DNA of 64,000 nucleotides. It comes from Algoriphagus zhangzhouensis (GTDB lineage: Bacteria > Bacteroidota > Bacteroidia > Cytophagales > Cyclobacteriaceae). The notes below the pieces were generated by a model. The model was not told the DNA's origin. It was given only the letters and a program-made list of their open reading frames with translations, and made no database searches. The stretch spans positions 62,001-126,000 of the forward strand of contig NZ_FRXN01000002.1 of assembly GCF_900148515.1 (NCBI RefSeq), given 5' to 3'. Both the position numbers and the translations under genes were made by a program. This document shows, piece after piece, positions 29,005 through 38,110 of the stretch; position 1 is the stretch's first letter; the number at the start of each line of letters is the position of its first letter.

Positions 29005-29079
29005 GGTGATTGTAGCTCAGCTGGTTAGAGCGCTGGTTTGTGGCACCAGAGGTCGCCGGTTCGAACCCGGTCTTTCACC
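29005..29079 (+). tRNA. tRNA-His (anticodon GTG)
   Basis: The cloverleaf includes the extra G-1 (29005) opposite discriminator C typical of tRNA-His, D-arm GCTC..GAGC, anticodon arm CTGGT-TTGTGGC-ACCAG with anticodon GTG, and T-arm GCCGG-TTCGAAC-CCGGT. The CCA end is not encoded. The acceptor stem is unusual: 5' GTGATTG faces 3' CTTTCAC, leaving two adjacent T:T (U:U) mismatches at pairs 5-68 and 6-67. A terminator hairpin follows at once. Confidence 0.92.
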
Positions 29080-29080
29080 C

Positions 29081-29107
29081 AAAACCCCTCCGAAACGAGG
29101 GGTTTTT
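29081..29107 (+). terminator. Terminator of tRNA-His
   Basis: A stem ACCCCTC / GAGGGGT extended by A/T pairs, loop CGAAAC, and a T5 tract begin 2 nt after the tRNA. Confidence 0.9.
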
Positions 29108-29171
29108 GCTTTATACGGGGCGCCATTGGCACAACATTTGACAATTCTAGGTCAAACTAAACCAACTTGAG

Positions 29172-29312
29172 ATGTTTACTTTATTCAAATCATCGCCAAA
29201 ATTCCCTGTAGTACAACCAGTGGATATGCACGTGGTTAAAAACTACATGGTAAAATTTGAAGAATCTCTTAGAAATTTTGAAGAGATGCAAAAAGAGAGT
29301 CTTAATTCCTAA
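29172..29312 (+). CDS. Small protein of 46 residues, own transcription unit, unknown function
   Basis: The frame runs ATG to TAA and encodes MFTLFKSSPKFPVV..., with a middle segment VVKNYMVKFEESLRN and an end FEEMQKESLNS: an amphipathic, mostly helical charged protein without a signal peptide. It sits between the tRNA-His terminator and a strong hairpin with a GAAA loop (29331-29360), so it appears to be a short independent transcript. That terminator placement is the best evidence that it is real; no homologue is recognised. It could instead be a small RNA. Confidence 0.5.
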   Translation: MFTLFKSSPKFPVVQPVDMHVVKNYMVKFEESLRNFEEMQKESLNS

Positions 29313-29330
29313 ATATTAAGGAGTTCAGAT

Positions 29331-29360
29331 AAAGGTTATGGAAACATAACCTTTATTTTT
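29331..29360 (+). terminator. Strong terminator with GAAA tetraloop
   Basis: A perfect 10-bp stem AAAGGTTATG / CATAACCTTT closed by GAAA is followed by ATTTTTT. It ends the small-gene transcript at 29172-29312. Confidence 0.88.
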
Positions 29361-29421
29361 TAGTATTTGGTTTTAAGTATGGATACAAAATTCTATTTTA
29401 ATGGGCTACAAATTAGGCCCT

Positions 29422-31338
29422 ATGAGTTATATCCATTTCGATAAAACACAATTGATTAATCTGAATTACTCTCTAGACAGAGAAACAATTCGGACAAATC
29501 GCTCTGGAACGTACACCAGCACTACAATTATCGGTTGTAATACCAGAAAGTACCACGGACTACTGGTAGCCCCTCAGCCTCAGATTGATTCACAAAACCA
29601 CGTATTTTTATCAACTGTTCACGAGACGGTTATCCAGCACGGATCCAAATTCAATCTTGGAATAAGTAAATTCCCCGGAAATTACTCTCCCCGAGGACAC
29701 AAGTATTTGGAAGATTACGATTCTGAACCCATCCCAAAATTAACTTATCGTGTCGGTGGTGTCCTTTTGCAAAAGGAATTAATCCTTGACACCAATCGGG
29801 ATCGGGTGATGATCAGATACACTTTATTGGAAGCCCACTCTCCTACAAAGATCCGTATCTCTCCATTCTTAGCTTTTAGAGGATACCACACTCTTTGTAA
29901 GGAAAACACAGATATTAACAAGGAGTTTGAACTGATTCCAAATGGCGCAAAGTTTCAGCTTTACCCCGTTTACGATCCACTATATCTTCAGCTTTCAAAA
30001 GAAAACACTTTTGTCTCCGATCCGAATTGGTATAACAACATCGAATATATCATCGAAAGAGAAAGAGGCTATGAATACCAAGAAGACCTTTTTGTACCGG
30101 GGTATTTTGAATTCGATATCAAAAAAGGAGAATCAGTAATCTTCTCTGCTGGGTTAACAGATGCGGATCCAAAAACTAGAGAGAGAGCATTTGCCAAAGA
30201 AATCGCACGACGAATCCCAAGAAGCAATTTTGAAAACTGTTTGAAGAATTCTGCTTCTCAATTTATCCGAAGGAGAAACGGTGATACAAGAATTATCGCC
30301 GGCTACCCATGGTTTGGCTGGTGGGGAAGAGACACTTTCATAGCTGCTCCTGGACTTACTCTTCCTATGGGGGACAAAGATACTTTCCTGGAGATCATGG
30401 ATACCATGGCCAAGGACCTTACGGGACCACTTTTCCCAAATGTCGGAAGCGGAACCTTTACCAATATGAATTCTATCGATGCTCCACTTTGGTTCTTTTG
30501 GTCACTTCAGCAATACATCCAATTTACAGGAGATATCCAAACAGTCAAGTCGAGATATCTAGACAAACTCAAAGGAATCATTGAAGGATATAAGGCTGGA
30601 ACAGATTTCAACATCCACATGCTTGACAATGGATTGATCTATGGCGGAAATGATGGCCTAGCACTTACTTGGATGGATGCGGTCACACCTGATGGCCCAG
30701 TAACCCCTAGAACTGGCTGCCCAGTTGAGATTCAAGCCCTTTGGTACAATGCATTATGCTTCTACCATGAGCTAAGCGGAGATGAATCAGCGATCGAATT
30801 GGCAGCAAAAGTCAATGAAAGTTTTGAAAAAGAGTTTTGGGATGAGGAAAAAGGATATTTAGCTGACTATATTAATGGTGAGTTTAAAGATTGGGCTATT
30901 CGCCCAAATATGGTTTTCGCTACATCGCTACCCTATACGATGCTTAGTGAAAGTCAAAATGACCAGATTTTAGAAACTGCTAAATCCACGTTATTGACTA
31001 CTCGTGGATTAAGAACACTAACCCCAGAAGACCCTGCATACAAAGGATATTATTTTGGAGATCAGATCAGTAGAGATCAAGCATATCATAACGGAACCGT
31101 TTGGGTTTGGCCATTAGGCCACTTTATGGAAGGTTACATCAAGCTGCATGGAAAATCTTCAAAAAACTTCCTTAAGAAAATCTTAAAAGGATTTGATGAC
31201 GTGATTACACAATACGGTGTAGGAACAGTTGCTGAAATATATGACGGGGATCCTCCTCACCGTCCCAAAGGAGCTATTTCTCAAGCATGGAGTGTCGCTG
31301 AATTGCTTAGAATGATGGAATTGGTCAAAAGTTTATAA
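29422..31338 (+). CDS. Glycogen debranching enzyme (GDE N- and C-terminal domains, GH133-like)
   Basis: The start at 29422 (MSYIHFDKTQLINLNYSLDRE) fits the family better than an in-frame ATG seven codons upstream. The 638-residue protein has an N-terminal beta-sandwich domain (RTNRSGTYTSTTIIGCNTRKYHGLLVAP) and an (alpha/alpha)6 catalytic domain with PWFGWWGRDTFIAAPG and GGNDGLALTWMDA, plus late DQAYHNGTVWVWPLG. It is expected to hydrolyse alpha-1,6 branch points of glycogen. It opens a three-gene operon: the glycosyltransferase follows 9 bp later and then GH57. Confidence 0.9.
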   Translation: MSYIHFDKTQLINLNYSLDRETIRTNRSGTYTSTTIIGCNTRKYHGLLVAPQPQIDSQNHVFLSTVHETVIQHGSKFNLGISKFPGNYSPRGHKYLEDYDSEPIPKLTYRVGGVLLQKELILDTNRDRVMIRYTLLEAHSPTKIRISPFLAFRGYHTLCKENTDINKEFELIPNGAKFQLYPVYDPLYLQLSKENTFVSDPNWYNNIEYIIERERGYEYQEDLFVPGYFEFDIKKGESVIFSAGLTDADPKTRERAFAKEIARRIPRSNFENCLKNSASQFIRRRNGDTRIIAGYPWFGWWGRDTFIAAPGLTLPMGDKDTFLEIMDTMAKDLTGPLFPNVGSGTFTNMNSIDAPLWFFWSLQQYIQFTGDIQTVKSRYLDKLKGIIEGYKAGTDFNIHMLDNGLIYGGNDGLALTWMDAVTPDGPVTPRTGCPVEIQALWYNALCFYHELSGDESAIELAAKVNESFEKEFWDEEKGYLADYINGEFKDWAIRPNMVFATSLPYTMLSESQNDQILETAKSTLLTTRGLRTLTPEDPAYKGYYFGDQISRDQAYHNGTVWVWPLGHFMEGYIKLHGKSSKNFLKKILKGFDDVITQYGVGTVAEIYDGDPPHRPKGAISQAWSVAELLRMMELVKSL

Positions 31339-31347
31339 TTAATTTTT

Positions 31348-32637
31348 ATGAGAGTATTAATGTTCGGATGGGAATTCCCTCCACATATTTCGGGAGGTTT
31401 AGGCACAGCCTGTTATGGCTTGGTCAAGGGACTTGCCCACCACAACCAAGACATCATTTTTGTAGTACCCAAGCTTTGGGGAGACGAAGAACCTTTGGCT
31501 AGGTTTGTCAATGCCAGCGACGTTGCAATAGATTACAAGGAGAGGAAATTCAAAAAGATTTGGAAAAACCTCACTTATTTGGAAGTAAGCAGTTTTTTGG
31601 TTCCTTATTTAGGACCAGAGGAGTATAAAAAATTCACAGATTACGCGATTCATGACAGAGCGGATGTCGATGACAGCATATTTTCACCAAAATACCAATT
31701 CAGCGGAAAATATGGAAAAAACCTCATGGAGGAGGTTAGTAGATATGCTTTGACAGGCGCTCAAATCGCCAGAGACCGTGATGATTTTGATATTATTCAC
31801 GCCCATGACTGGCTTTCGTTTCCCGCAGGAATAGCTGCAAAAGAAATTTCCGGAAAGCCTTTAGTTGCCCATGTACATGCTACGGAATTCGACAGATCAG
31901 GAAAATCGGTAAATCAGCCGGTTTATGATATCGAGCGTGCAGGCATGGAAGCAGCCGACCATGTTTTGGCGGTAAGTCAGCTGACGAAAAACACGATTGT
32001 CACCAAATACGGAATCCCTGAAGAAAAAGTAAGCGTACTTCACAATGCAGTATTGGACGCCAGCATCATTAAGTCTAAATATGACAAGAAAGTACCTGAG
32101 AAAATAGTGACCTTCTTAGGGAGAATCACTTTCCAAAAAGGACCTGAATATTTTGTAGAAGCTGCGAAAAAAGTATTGGACAGAGATCCAAATGTTCGTT
32201 TTGTAATGGCTGGATCGGGTGACTTGCTCAATCGAATGATTGATCGAGTTGCCGAATTGAGAATCGCCTCCAAATTCCATTTCACCGGCTTTTTGAAAGG
32301 CGATGATGTGGATCATATGTATGCAATTTCGGATGTCTATGTGATGCCCTCAGTTTCAGAACCTTTTGGAATCTCACCACTGGAGGCCGTAAGACACAAT
32401 ACTCCGGTGATTATCTCCAAGCAATCTGGGGTTGCTGAAGTACTGGTCAATGCCATCAAAATCGACTTCTGGGACATTGACTCCATGGCAGATTCAATTT
32501 TTGCATTACTCCACTACAATGGAATTTCCCGCATGTTCAAAGAAATGGGAAGCCAAGAATTAAAAAAATTAAAATGGGAACATGTGGCTGCTAAACTGGT
32601 CACTGTTTACGAAAAAACTATATCCGCACGACCATGA
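31348..32637 (+). CDS. Glycogen synthase-like glycosyltransferase (GT4/GT5 fold)
   Basis: The 429-residue GT-B enzyme starts MRVLMFGWEFPPHISGGLGTACYG, the glycosyltransferase GG-loop typical of starch/glycogen synthase-like enzymes, and contains HAHDWLSFPAG and the nucleotide-sugar site E338-x7-E346 in SEPFGISPLEAV. Sitting between a debranching enzyme and a GH57 amylase, it most likely makes or extends an alpha-glucan; GDP- or UDP/ADP-glucose use cannot be decided. It overlaps the GH57 gene by 4 nt. Confidence 0.85.
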   Translation: MRVLMFGWEFPPHISGGLGTACYGLVKGLAHHNQDIIFVVPKLWGDEEPLARFVNASDVAIDYKERKFKKIWKNLTYLEVSSFLVPYLGPEEYKKFTDYAIHDRADVDDSIFSPKYQFSGKYGKNLMEEVSRYALTGAQIARDRDDFDIIHAHDWLSFPAGIAAKEISGKPLVAHVHATEFDRSGKSVNQPVYDIERAGMEAADHVLAVSQLTKNTIVTKYGIPEEKVSVLHNAVLDASIIKSKYDKKVPEKIVTFLGRITFQKGPEYFVEAAKKVLDRDPNVRFVMAGSGDLLNRMIDRVAELRIASKFHFTGFLKGDDVDHMYAISDVYVMPSVSEPFGISPLEAVRHNTPVIISKQSGVAEVLVNAIKIDFWDIDSMADSIFALLHYNGISRMFKEMGSQELKKLKWEHVAAKLVTVYEKTISARP

Positions 32638-33842
32638 GAAGCATTTGTTTTTATTTTCAGGTTCATCAACCATATCGCTTAAAACCTTATCGTTTTTTTG
32701 ATATTGGTGACGACCATTACTATTGGGATGACTTTCTAAACAGAAGTGTCATTAGAAAAATCGCACAGAAGTGTTACCTCCCAATGAACTCACTTCTTTT
32801 GGATTTGATCCATCAATATCCAGGTCAGTTCAAAGTTACTTTCTCCTTCTCAGGGACCTTTATGGATCAATTGGAGGCTTATGCACCAGATGTTTTAGAA
32901 AGCTTCCAGAGATTGGTAAAAACTGGCCAAGTAGAACTCTTAAGCGAAACTTACGGACACGCTCTCGCTGCCTTAAAAAGCAAAGATGAGTTTTCTTCCA
33001 TGGTAGATCAGCATAGAGAAAAAATTCAGGCCCTGTTTGATGGATATACTCCAAAAGTGTTCAGAAATACAGAGTTGATTTATTCAGATCAAATTGGAGC
33101 AATGGTCGCTGACATGGGATATAAAGGGATTTTGACTGAAGGTGCCAAGCACGTTTTGGGATGGAAAAGCCCTAATTATGTCTATCAAAATTCTATCAAT
33201 CCTAACCTGAAAGTTTTATTGAAAAACTTCAGACTTTCGGATGACATTGCCTTTAGATTTAGCAACAAGACTTGGGAGGATTACCCATTGACTACCGACA
33301 AATTCATCAACTGGATCAATGCAATTCCGAAAAGCGAGCAGGTTTTGAACCTATTTATGGATTATGAAACTTTTGGTGAACATCAATGGGCCGAAACAGG
33401 GATTTTCGAATTCATGAAAGCCTTGCCTGGTGCAGTCTTCAATCAAACAGACTTTGGATTTGCCACTCCTTCTGAGATAATAGATCAAGTTTCACCGATC
33501 AGCGCTATTCATGTCCCTACTCCCATTTCTTGGGCAGATGAAGAAAGAGATTTGACTGCTTGGCTTGGAAATGATTTGCAGGATGAAGCTTTTGACAGAC
33601 TCTATGATTTGGAAAACATGGTTAAAAAGACCAATGACCCGGATTTGTTGAGAGACTGGAATTATCTACAGACATCCGATCACTTCTATTACATGTGTAC
33701 CAAGTTCTTCTCCGATGGGGATATTCACTCCTATTTCAGCCCTTATGACACACCATATGATGCATTTATCAATTATATGAATGTACTCAGTGATTTTGTC
33801 CTTAGGGTAAAAGAGAAATTAAAAGAACCCGCAATTGCATAA
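32634..33842 (+). CDS. Glycoside hydrolase family 57 (alpha-amylase/4-alpha-glucanotransferase type)
   Basis: The 402-residue protein begins with the GH57 signature FYFQVHQPYRL (HQP at 11-13). Candidate nucleophile Glu E147 lies in FRNTELIY, and candidate acid/base Asp D243 in FMDYETFGEH. There is no signal peptide, so it acts in the cytoplasm on stored alpha-glucan. This debranching enzyme - glycosyltransferase - GH57 order recurs in Bacteroidota and supports one glycogen-metabolism operon. The long hairpin at 33842-33876 ends it. Confidence 0.88.
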   Translation: MRSICFYFQVHQPYRLKPYRFFDIGDDHYYWDDFLNRSVIRKIAQKCYLPMNSLLLDLIHQYPGQFKVTFSFSGTFMDQLEAYAPDVLESFQRLVKTGQVELLSETYGHALAALKSKDEFSSMVDQHREKIQALFDGYTPKVFRNTELIYSDQIGAMVADMGYKGILTEGAKHVLGWKSPNYVYQNSINPNLKVLLKNFRLSDDIAFRFSNKTWEDYPLTTDKFINWINAIPKSEQVLNLFMDYETFGEHQWAETGIFEFMKALPGAVFNQTDFGFATPSEIIDQVSPISAIHVPTPISWADEERDLTAWLGNDLQDEAFDRLYDLENMVKKTNDPDLLRDWNYLQTSDHFYYMCTKFFSDGDIHSYFSPYDTPYDAFINYMNVLSDFVLRVKEKLKEPAIA

Positions 33843-33876
33843 AAAAGGGCCTGTTTTCCAAAAACAGGCCCTTTTT
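33842..33876 (+). terminator. Terminator of the glycogen operon
   Basis: A long near-perfect stem GGGCCTGTTTT / AAAACAGGCCC with a short loop is followed by T5. It may also work for the convergent panB (stop at 33917). Confidence 0.9.
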
Positions 33877-33916
33877 GCTTTCATAAGGAGGAAAAGATAT
33901 TCACCTCGTTCACTCT

Positions 33917-34738
33917 TTAATAACTTTCTGATTCGTTAGGGAAATCCTGACTTTTCACGTCTTGGATATAATTCTTAAAAGCATCTGTCATCACCTGTTG
34001 CAGATCGGCATATTGTCGCAAAAATCTAGGTTTAAATTCTTGGGTAATCCCTAACATATCATGCATCACAAGTACCTGACCATCCACATCTCCACCTGCT
34101 CCAATCCCTATCACTGGAATTGAAACTGTTTCCGCTACTTTCTTAGCCAATGCCGCAGGGATTTTCTCTAAGACTATTGCAAAACATCCACACTCTTCCA
34201 AGATTTTTGCATCTTCCAAAAGTTTTGCTGCTTCCGCGTCTTCTTTTGCCCTTACGGTGTAGGTTCCAAATTTGTAAATTGACTGAGGGGTCAAGCCTAA
34301 GTGTCCCATTACAGGAACTCCCGCGCTTAGAATACGAACAACAGATTCTTTGATTTCCGCTCCACCCTCAACCTTCACGGCATGAGCACCTGATTCTTTC
34401 ATAATACGAATCGCAGACCTCAAAGCCTCTGAACTATTCCCCTGATAACTTCCAAAAGGAATGTCAACTACGATGAAAGATCTTTTCACAGCTCTTACCA
34501 CTGAAGAGGCATGATAGATCATTTGATCAAGGGTAATTGGTAATGTCGTCTCATGACCTGCCATCACATTGGATGCAGAATCGCCAACTAAGATGATATC
34601 TATCCCCGCAGAGTCTACAATTTTTGCCATGGAATAATCATAGGCAGTCAACATGGAAATCTTCTCTCCACGCTGCTTCATTTCCTGAAGAATATGAGTT
34701 GTAATTCGCTTGATTGAAGCTGATGAATGTACTGACAT
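33917..34738 (-). CDS. panB: 3-methyl-2-oxobutanoate hydroxymethyltransferase
   Basis: The 273-residue barrel enzyme catalyses the first step of pantothenate synthesis (ketopantoate from 2-oxoisovalerate and methylene-tetrahydrofolate). It contains the family's [33 protein letters not shown] with metal-binding Asp, the VKVEGG strand, and GHLGLTPQS. Length is normal. The gene sits 4 bp after the phosphoribosyltransferase gene on the minus strand, the last gene of a four-gene run. Confidence 0.95.
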   Translation of the reverse strand: MSVHSSASIKRITTHILQEMKQRGEKISMLTAYDYSMAKIVDSAGIDIILVGDSASNVMAGHETTLPITLDQMIYHASSVVRAVKRSFIVVDIPFGSYQGNSSEALRSAIRIMKESGAHAVKVEGGAEIKESVVRILSAGVPVMGHLGLTPQSIYKFGTYTVRAKEDAEAAKLLEDAKILEECGCFAIVLEKIPAALAKKVAETVSIPVIGIGAGGDVDGQVLVMHDMLGITQEFKPRFLRQYADLQQVMTDAFKNYIQDVKSQDFPNESESY

Positions 34739-34742
34739 GATC

Positions 34743-35234
34743 TTAATGAAGGTGGACTGAAAAATTATCTCCAGAGAAATCTACTTTGATATGCTCATTG
34801 AGAGTAGTAGAAAGCTCATAACCGGTGTAATCGGGACGAATTGGGAAAAGTCCATGTGCTCTATTCACTAATACAGCCAATTCCATCTTTCCAATGTCAG
34901 ATTTCAAAAATGGCTTCATTGCAAAAACCACGGTTCTTCCTGTATTCAGCACATCATCGACTAGAATCAAAGTCTTCCCAGTCAAATCAACTGGATGGGA
35001 AAGCTCAACAGTTGAGGTATTCACTTGACTTTTGTCCAGTTTAATTTCCACCTCTTCCAAAGGCAAGGTAGAAATCGCCTTTAATTCTGCTGAAAGCAAT
35101 TGTGACAAGGTCGTCCCCATTCCCGTGATTCCTGCTAGGATTACACCAGAAGAATGAATATTCCTCTCATAAATTTCGTAGGCCATCCGGGTGATTTTCT
35201 TCCGGATTTGTTCATGATTGAGTACTTCGCTCAT
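34743..35234 (-). CDS. PyrR-like type I phosphoribosyltransferase
   Basis: The 163-residue protein starts at ATG 35234 ([23 protein letters not shown]); the TTG four codons upstream is not needed. The PRPP-binding loop [14 protein letters not shown] and the partner [11 protein letters not shown] are clear. Sequence and length are close to PyrR/uracil phosphoribosyltransferase-type proteins of Bacteroidota, but this gene is not beside pyrimidine genes, so its substrate is open. It lies between rsgA and panB. Confidence 0.75.
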   Translation of the reverse strand: MSEVLNHEQIRKKITRMAYEIYERNIHSSGVILAGITGMGTTLSQLLSAELKAISTLPLEEVEIKLDKSQVNTSTVELSHPVDLTGKTLILVDDVLNTGRTVVFAMKPFLKSDIGKMELAVLVNRAHGLFPIRPDYTGYELSTTLNEHIKVDFSGDNFSVHLH

Positions 35235-35289
35235 AGTATTTTTCAAAAGTGAAAATTAGGCCAAAATGACCTGCTTTCAAAATCAATTC

Positions 35290-36213
35290 CTATCGGTGTG
35301 AATCTTCCTCACTGAGGATATTGATATAACTCTGATATCGGTAAGGATGAATGTATCCCTCCTCCACTTTTTGGATGATTACACAGCCCGGTTCATTGAT
35401 ATGTTTGCAGTTGTTGTACTTACATTCTCCAAGGTAGGCTCTCATCTCTGGGAAATAATGAGAAAGCTCAGTATCCTCCACATCCAAAATCCCAAACTCT
35501 TTGATCCCGGGAGTATCAATCAAATCTCCTCCTTCTTTCAAGAAAAACATCTCAGCAAAGGTGGTAGTATGAACTCCTTTACTGCTGTATCCGGAAACCT
35601 CATTTGTTTCTTGTCTTGCCTCTGGCACCAAACGATTCAATAAAGTGGATTTCCCAACTCCTGAATGTCCTGAGATCAAACTTGATTTCCCTTGAATAAA
35701 TGGTAATATTTTATCCCTAACTCCCTCATCATGCATGGCAGAGACCTCCAAAACCTCATATCCTAAAGGCTTGTAAATATCTCTTATATCCTGCAACCAA
35801 TCTTCCGCATCCTCTCCATCCATAAGATCTACTTTATTGACGATAATGATGGCTGGAATCCGGAAACTCTCCGTACTTACCAAAAATCTATCAATGAATC
35901 CCAATGATGTTCTTGGGTTTTTCATTGTCACAACCAAAATGGCCTGGTCCAAATTACTGGCAATGATATGTGAGAAATGCTGCTTCCTTGTGGACTTCCT
36001 GATGACGTAATTTTCTCGAGGCAGAATAGTTCGAATAATCGCCGTTTCCTGTCCAGGCTCCATCTCTATTTCCACCCAATCTCCAACTGATATAGGATTG
36101 GTCAATTTTAAATCACCTTGCTTAAACTTCCCTTTCAATCGGGTTTGGATAAATCGATCTTCCGCCAACACGGTATACCAACTTCCTGTAGACTTGATGA
36201 CTCTACCTTTCAT
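35290..36213 (-). CDS. rsgA: Small-subunit ribosome biogenesis GTPase RsgA
   Basis: The 307-residue circularly permuted GTPase shows motifs in the permuted order: G4 NKVD (126-129), G1 GHSGVGKST (182-190), G3 DTPG (233-236). A preceding OB fold (about 1-70) and a C-terminal zinc-binding knuckle C264-x4-C269-x-H271-x5-C277 complete the family layout. It helps mature the 30S subunit. Its start overlaps waaA by 11 nt. Confidence 0.96.
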   Translation of the reverse strand: MKGRVIKSTGSWYTVLAEDRFIQTRLKGKFKQGDLKLTNPISVGDWVEIEMEPGQETAIIRTILPRENYVIRKSTRKQHFSHIIASNLDQAILVVTMKNPRTSLGFIDRFLVSTESFRIPAIIIVNKVDLMDGEDAEDWLQDIRDIYKPLGYEVLEVSAMHDEGVRDKILPFIQGKSSLISGHSGVGKSTLLNRLVPEARQETNEVSGYSSKGVHTTTFAEMFFLKEGGDLIDTPGIKEFGILDVEDTELSHYFPEMRAYLGECKYNNCKHINEPGCVIIQKVEEGYIHPYRYQSYINILSEEDSHR

Positions 36214-37450
36214 TTAAAGATGATTTGATTACTAAATCTGTGATTCGATTTGCAGCTCCAACTTGTGAATCTACCCATTTTTTGGCTGCTTTGACTGCAT
36301 TTTGATGGTTTTCTGGTCTTTCCAATAGCTCAAATTCACGAGCTAGTTCTTCCTTGTCTTTTACTGAAAAACCACAGCCTCTTTGAATAGCCTCTTCAGA
36401 CTCAGGAAATTTGCTTATCCTCTTCACCTTTCCAAAAAACACAGGAACTTGAAACCCTAAAGGCTCTAGAATATTGTGAAGTCCTTCTCCAAATGCCCCT
36501 CCTACATATGAAATTTTAGCATATTGATAAAGTGAACTCAGCATCCCAATATTATCAATAAAAAGCACTTGCGATTTCTCAGACTGATCCCATTTGGAAT
36601 AGAACAAGCTTTTCTGAGGAATAGCAGATGCCCATGAATTCATATGCGGAGTTTGGATATCATGAGGAGCAATAATCCATTTATACTCTGGTTTGGATTG
36701 GATCAAGGGAATCAAAAGCTCCATATCCTCTTCCCAAATAGACCCTAGCACAATCACATCCGAATTCCCCTTCCAACTTTCGACTTCTGGAAATGATTTG
36801 GGGGCCAAAGCATTTTGACTCACTCGATCAAAACGAGTATCTCCAGCCAATGTATGATTTGAATATCCAATTCCACTCAAAAGATCGATGCTTTGATGGT
36901 TGGAGGTGAAGATATGATTGAAATAGAAAATCATATTTCTAAAGAACCCTTTTCTTTTGAAATAAGGTTGTTCTTGCCGAAAAGCTGCCGCTATCAAATA
37001 GAGAGGGATTCCCTTTGATTTGGTTTCTGAAAGAAAGTGATACCAAAGATCATATTTGACAAAAAAGACCAAGTTGGGATTCACTAAATCAAGAAAACGT
37101 CTCGCGTTTGCAGCAGTATCAATGGGCAGGTAAGAAATATAATCCACATTTTCCTGCTTTTTTTTAGAAGCAGGAATGTAACCTGATGGACTAAAAAAAC
37201 TCACAAGAACCAAGGAATCAGGCATTTTTTCTTTCAAAGATGCAATTACCGGCTTGGCTTGTTCATATTCTCCAAGGGAAGCAACATGAAACCAAATAAG
37301 TTTTCCCGGATAATTTTTCCGAAATTGCGCGAGGTTTTGGAAAAGAAATTCTCTTCCTTGCCGAAATGTCTTGAGCTTTGGGGATAGAAAAGAAAGTAAA
37401 GGTAATAAGGTCTCAAAGAGAACTGTTCCCAAACTGTAGATCCACTTCAT
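36203..37450 (-). CDS. waaA: 3-deoxy-D-manno-octulosonic acid (Kdo) transferase
   Basis: The 415-residue inner-membrane-anchored GT-B enzyme adds Kdo to lipid A precursor. It opens with a hydrophobic anchor (MKWIYSLGTVLFETLLPLLSFLSPKL). It contains FHVASLGEYEQAKPVI, the DLWYHFLSE segment, and VLGSIWEEDME plus GGAFGEGLHNILEPLGFQVPVFFG, features of Kdo transferases. It has the expected length and is the first gene of the minus-strand waaA-rsgA-PRTase-panB run. Confidence 0.92.
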   Translation of the reverse strand: MKWIYSLGTVLFETLLPLLSFLSPKLKTFRQGREFLFQNLAQFRKNYPGKLIWFHVASLGEYEQAKPVIASLKEKMPDSLVLVSFFSPSGYIPASKKKQENVDYISYLPIDTAANARRFLDLVNPNLVFFVKYDLWYHFLSETKSKGIPLYLIAAAFRQEQPYFKRKGFFRNMIFYFNHIFTSNHQSIDLLSGIGYSNHTLAGDTRFDRVSQNALAPKSFPEVESWKGNSDVIVLGSIWEEDMELLIPLIQSKPEYKWIIAPHDIQTPHMNSWASAIPQKSLFYSKWDQSEKSQVLFIDNIGMLSSLYQYAKISYVGGAFGEGLHNILEPLGFQVPVFFGKVKRISKFPESEEAIQRGCGFSVKDKEELAREFELLERPENHQNAVKAAKKWVDSQVGAANRITDLVIKSSLNER

Positions 37451-37624
37451 GCTCCAAAATTAGGTTTTACTTCCGAATTTATTCTCTTTTGAATCATCCA
37501 TTAGGTATTTTCTGACCTTCTAGATATTTCTAAAAAAGGAAAATGAGGCGTGTAATTCCACCAAAAATTAAGTATTTTCAAATCCGTTGTTTACCGCCGC
37601 ACCTTTTTTACACTGAAAATTGAA

Positions 37625-38110
37625 ATGATAAAAGTATTATTTGTCTGTTTGGGTAATATTTGCAGGTCCCCATTAGCAGAGGCTATTTTCAATCAAAAGA
37701 TTACAGACGCTGGCATCAAGTCACATTTCAAGGCTGATAGCGCCGGTACTTCTGACTATCACATTGGAGAACTACCTGATGAGAGGACAATTAAATGCGC
37801 TGCTCTCCATGAGATCCCGATCAGCCATAGGGGAAGACAAGTCAACCGAACTGACTTTAGAGATTTCGACTATATCATTGCGATGGATGACAGCAATCTT
37901 CGCAATCTCAACAACCTAAAAACTAGATTTGGCTTCCCAGAAAAAGAAATCTTTATGATGCGGGATTTCGTCCCAGAAAGCGAAGGACTTTCTGTTCCAG
38001 ACCCCTATTACGGCGGAGAGGAAGGATTCATGGAAATCTACAGGATTCTGGATGAAGCAATTGGCCACTTTTTGAGTCAAATTCAGGAGAATCATCAGAT
38101 ATATGCATGA
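37625..38110 (+). CDS. Low-molecular-weight protein-tyrosine-phosphatase
   Basis: The 161-residue phosphatase has the P-loop VCLGNICRSPLAEA: nucleophile C8 and R14 in C-x5-R, then the acid D126 in VPDPYYGG. It overlaps the fructosamine-kinase-like gene by 8 nt and therefore probably works with it: in other organisms this enzyme class removes phosphate from ribulosamine-5-phosphate on proteins before a 3-kinase acts. Standard phosphotyrosine substrates remain possible. Confidence 0.92.
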   Translation: MIKVLFVCLGNICRSPLAEAIFNQKITDAGIKSHFKADSAGTSDYHIGELPDERTIKCAALHEIPISHRGRQVNRTDFRDFDYIIAMDDSNLRNLNNLKTRFGFPEKEIFMMRDFVPESEGLSVPDPYYGGEEGFMEIYRILDEAIGHFLSQIQENHQIYA

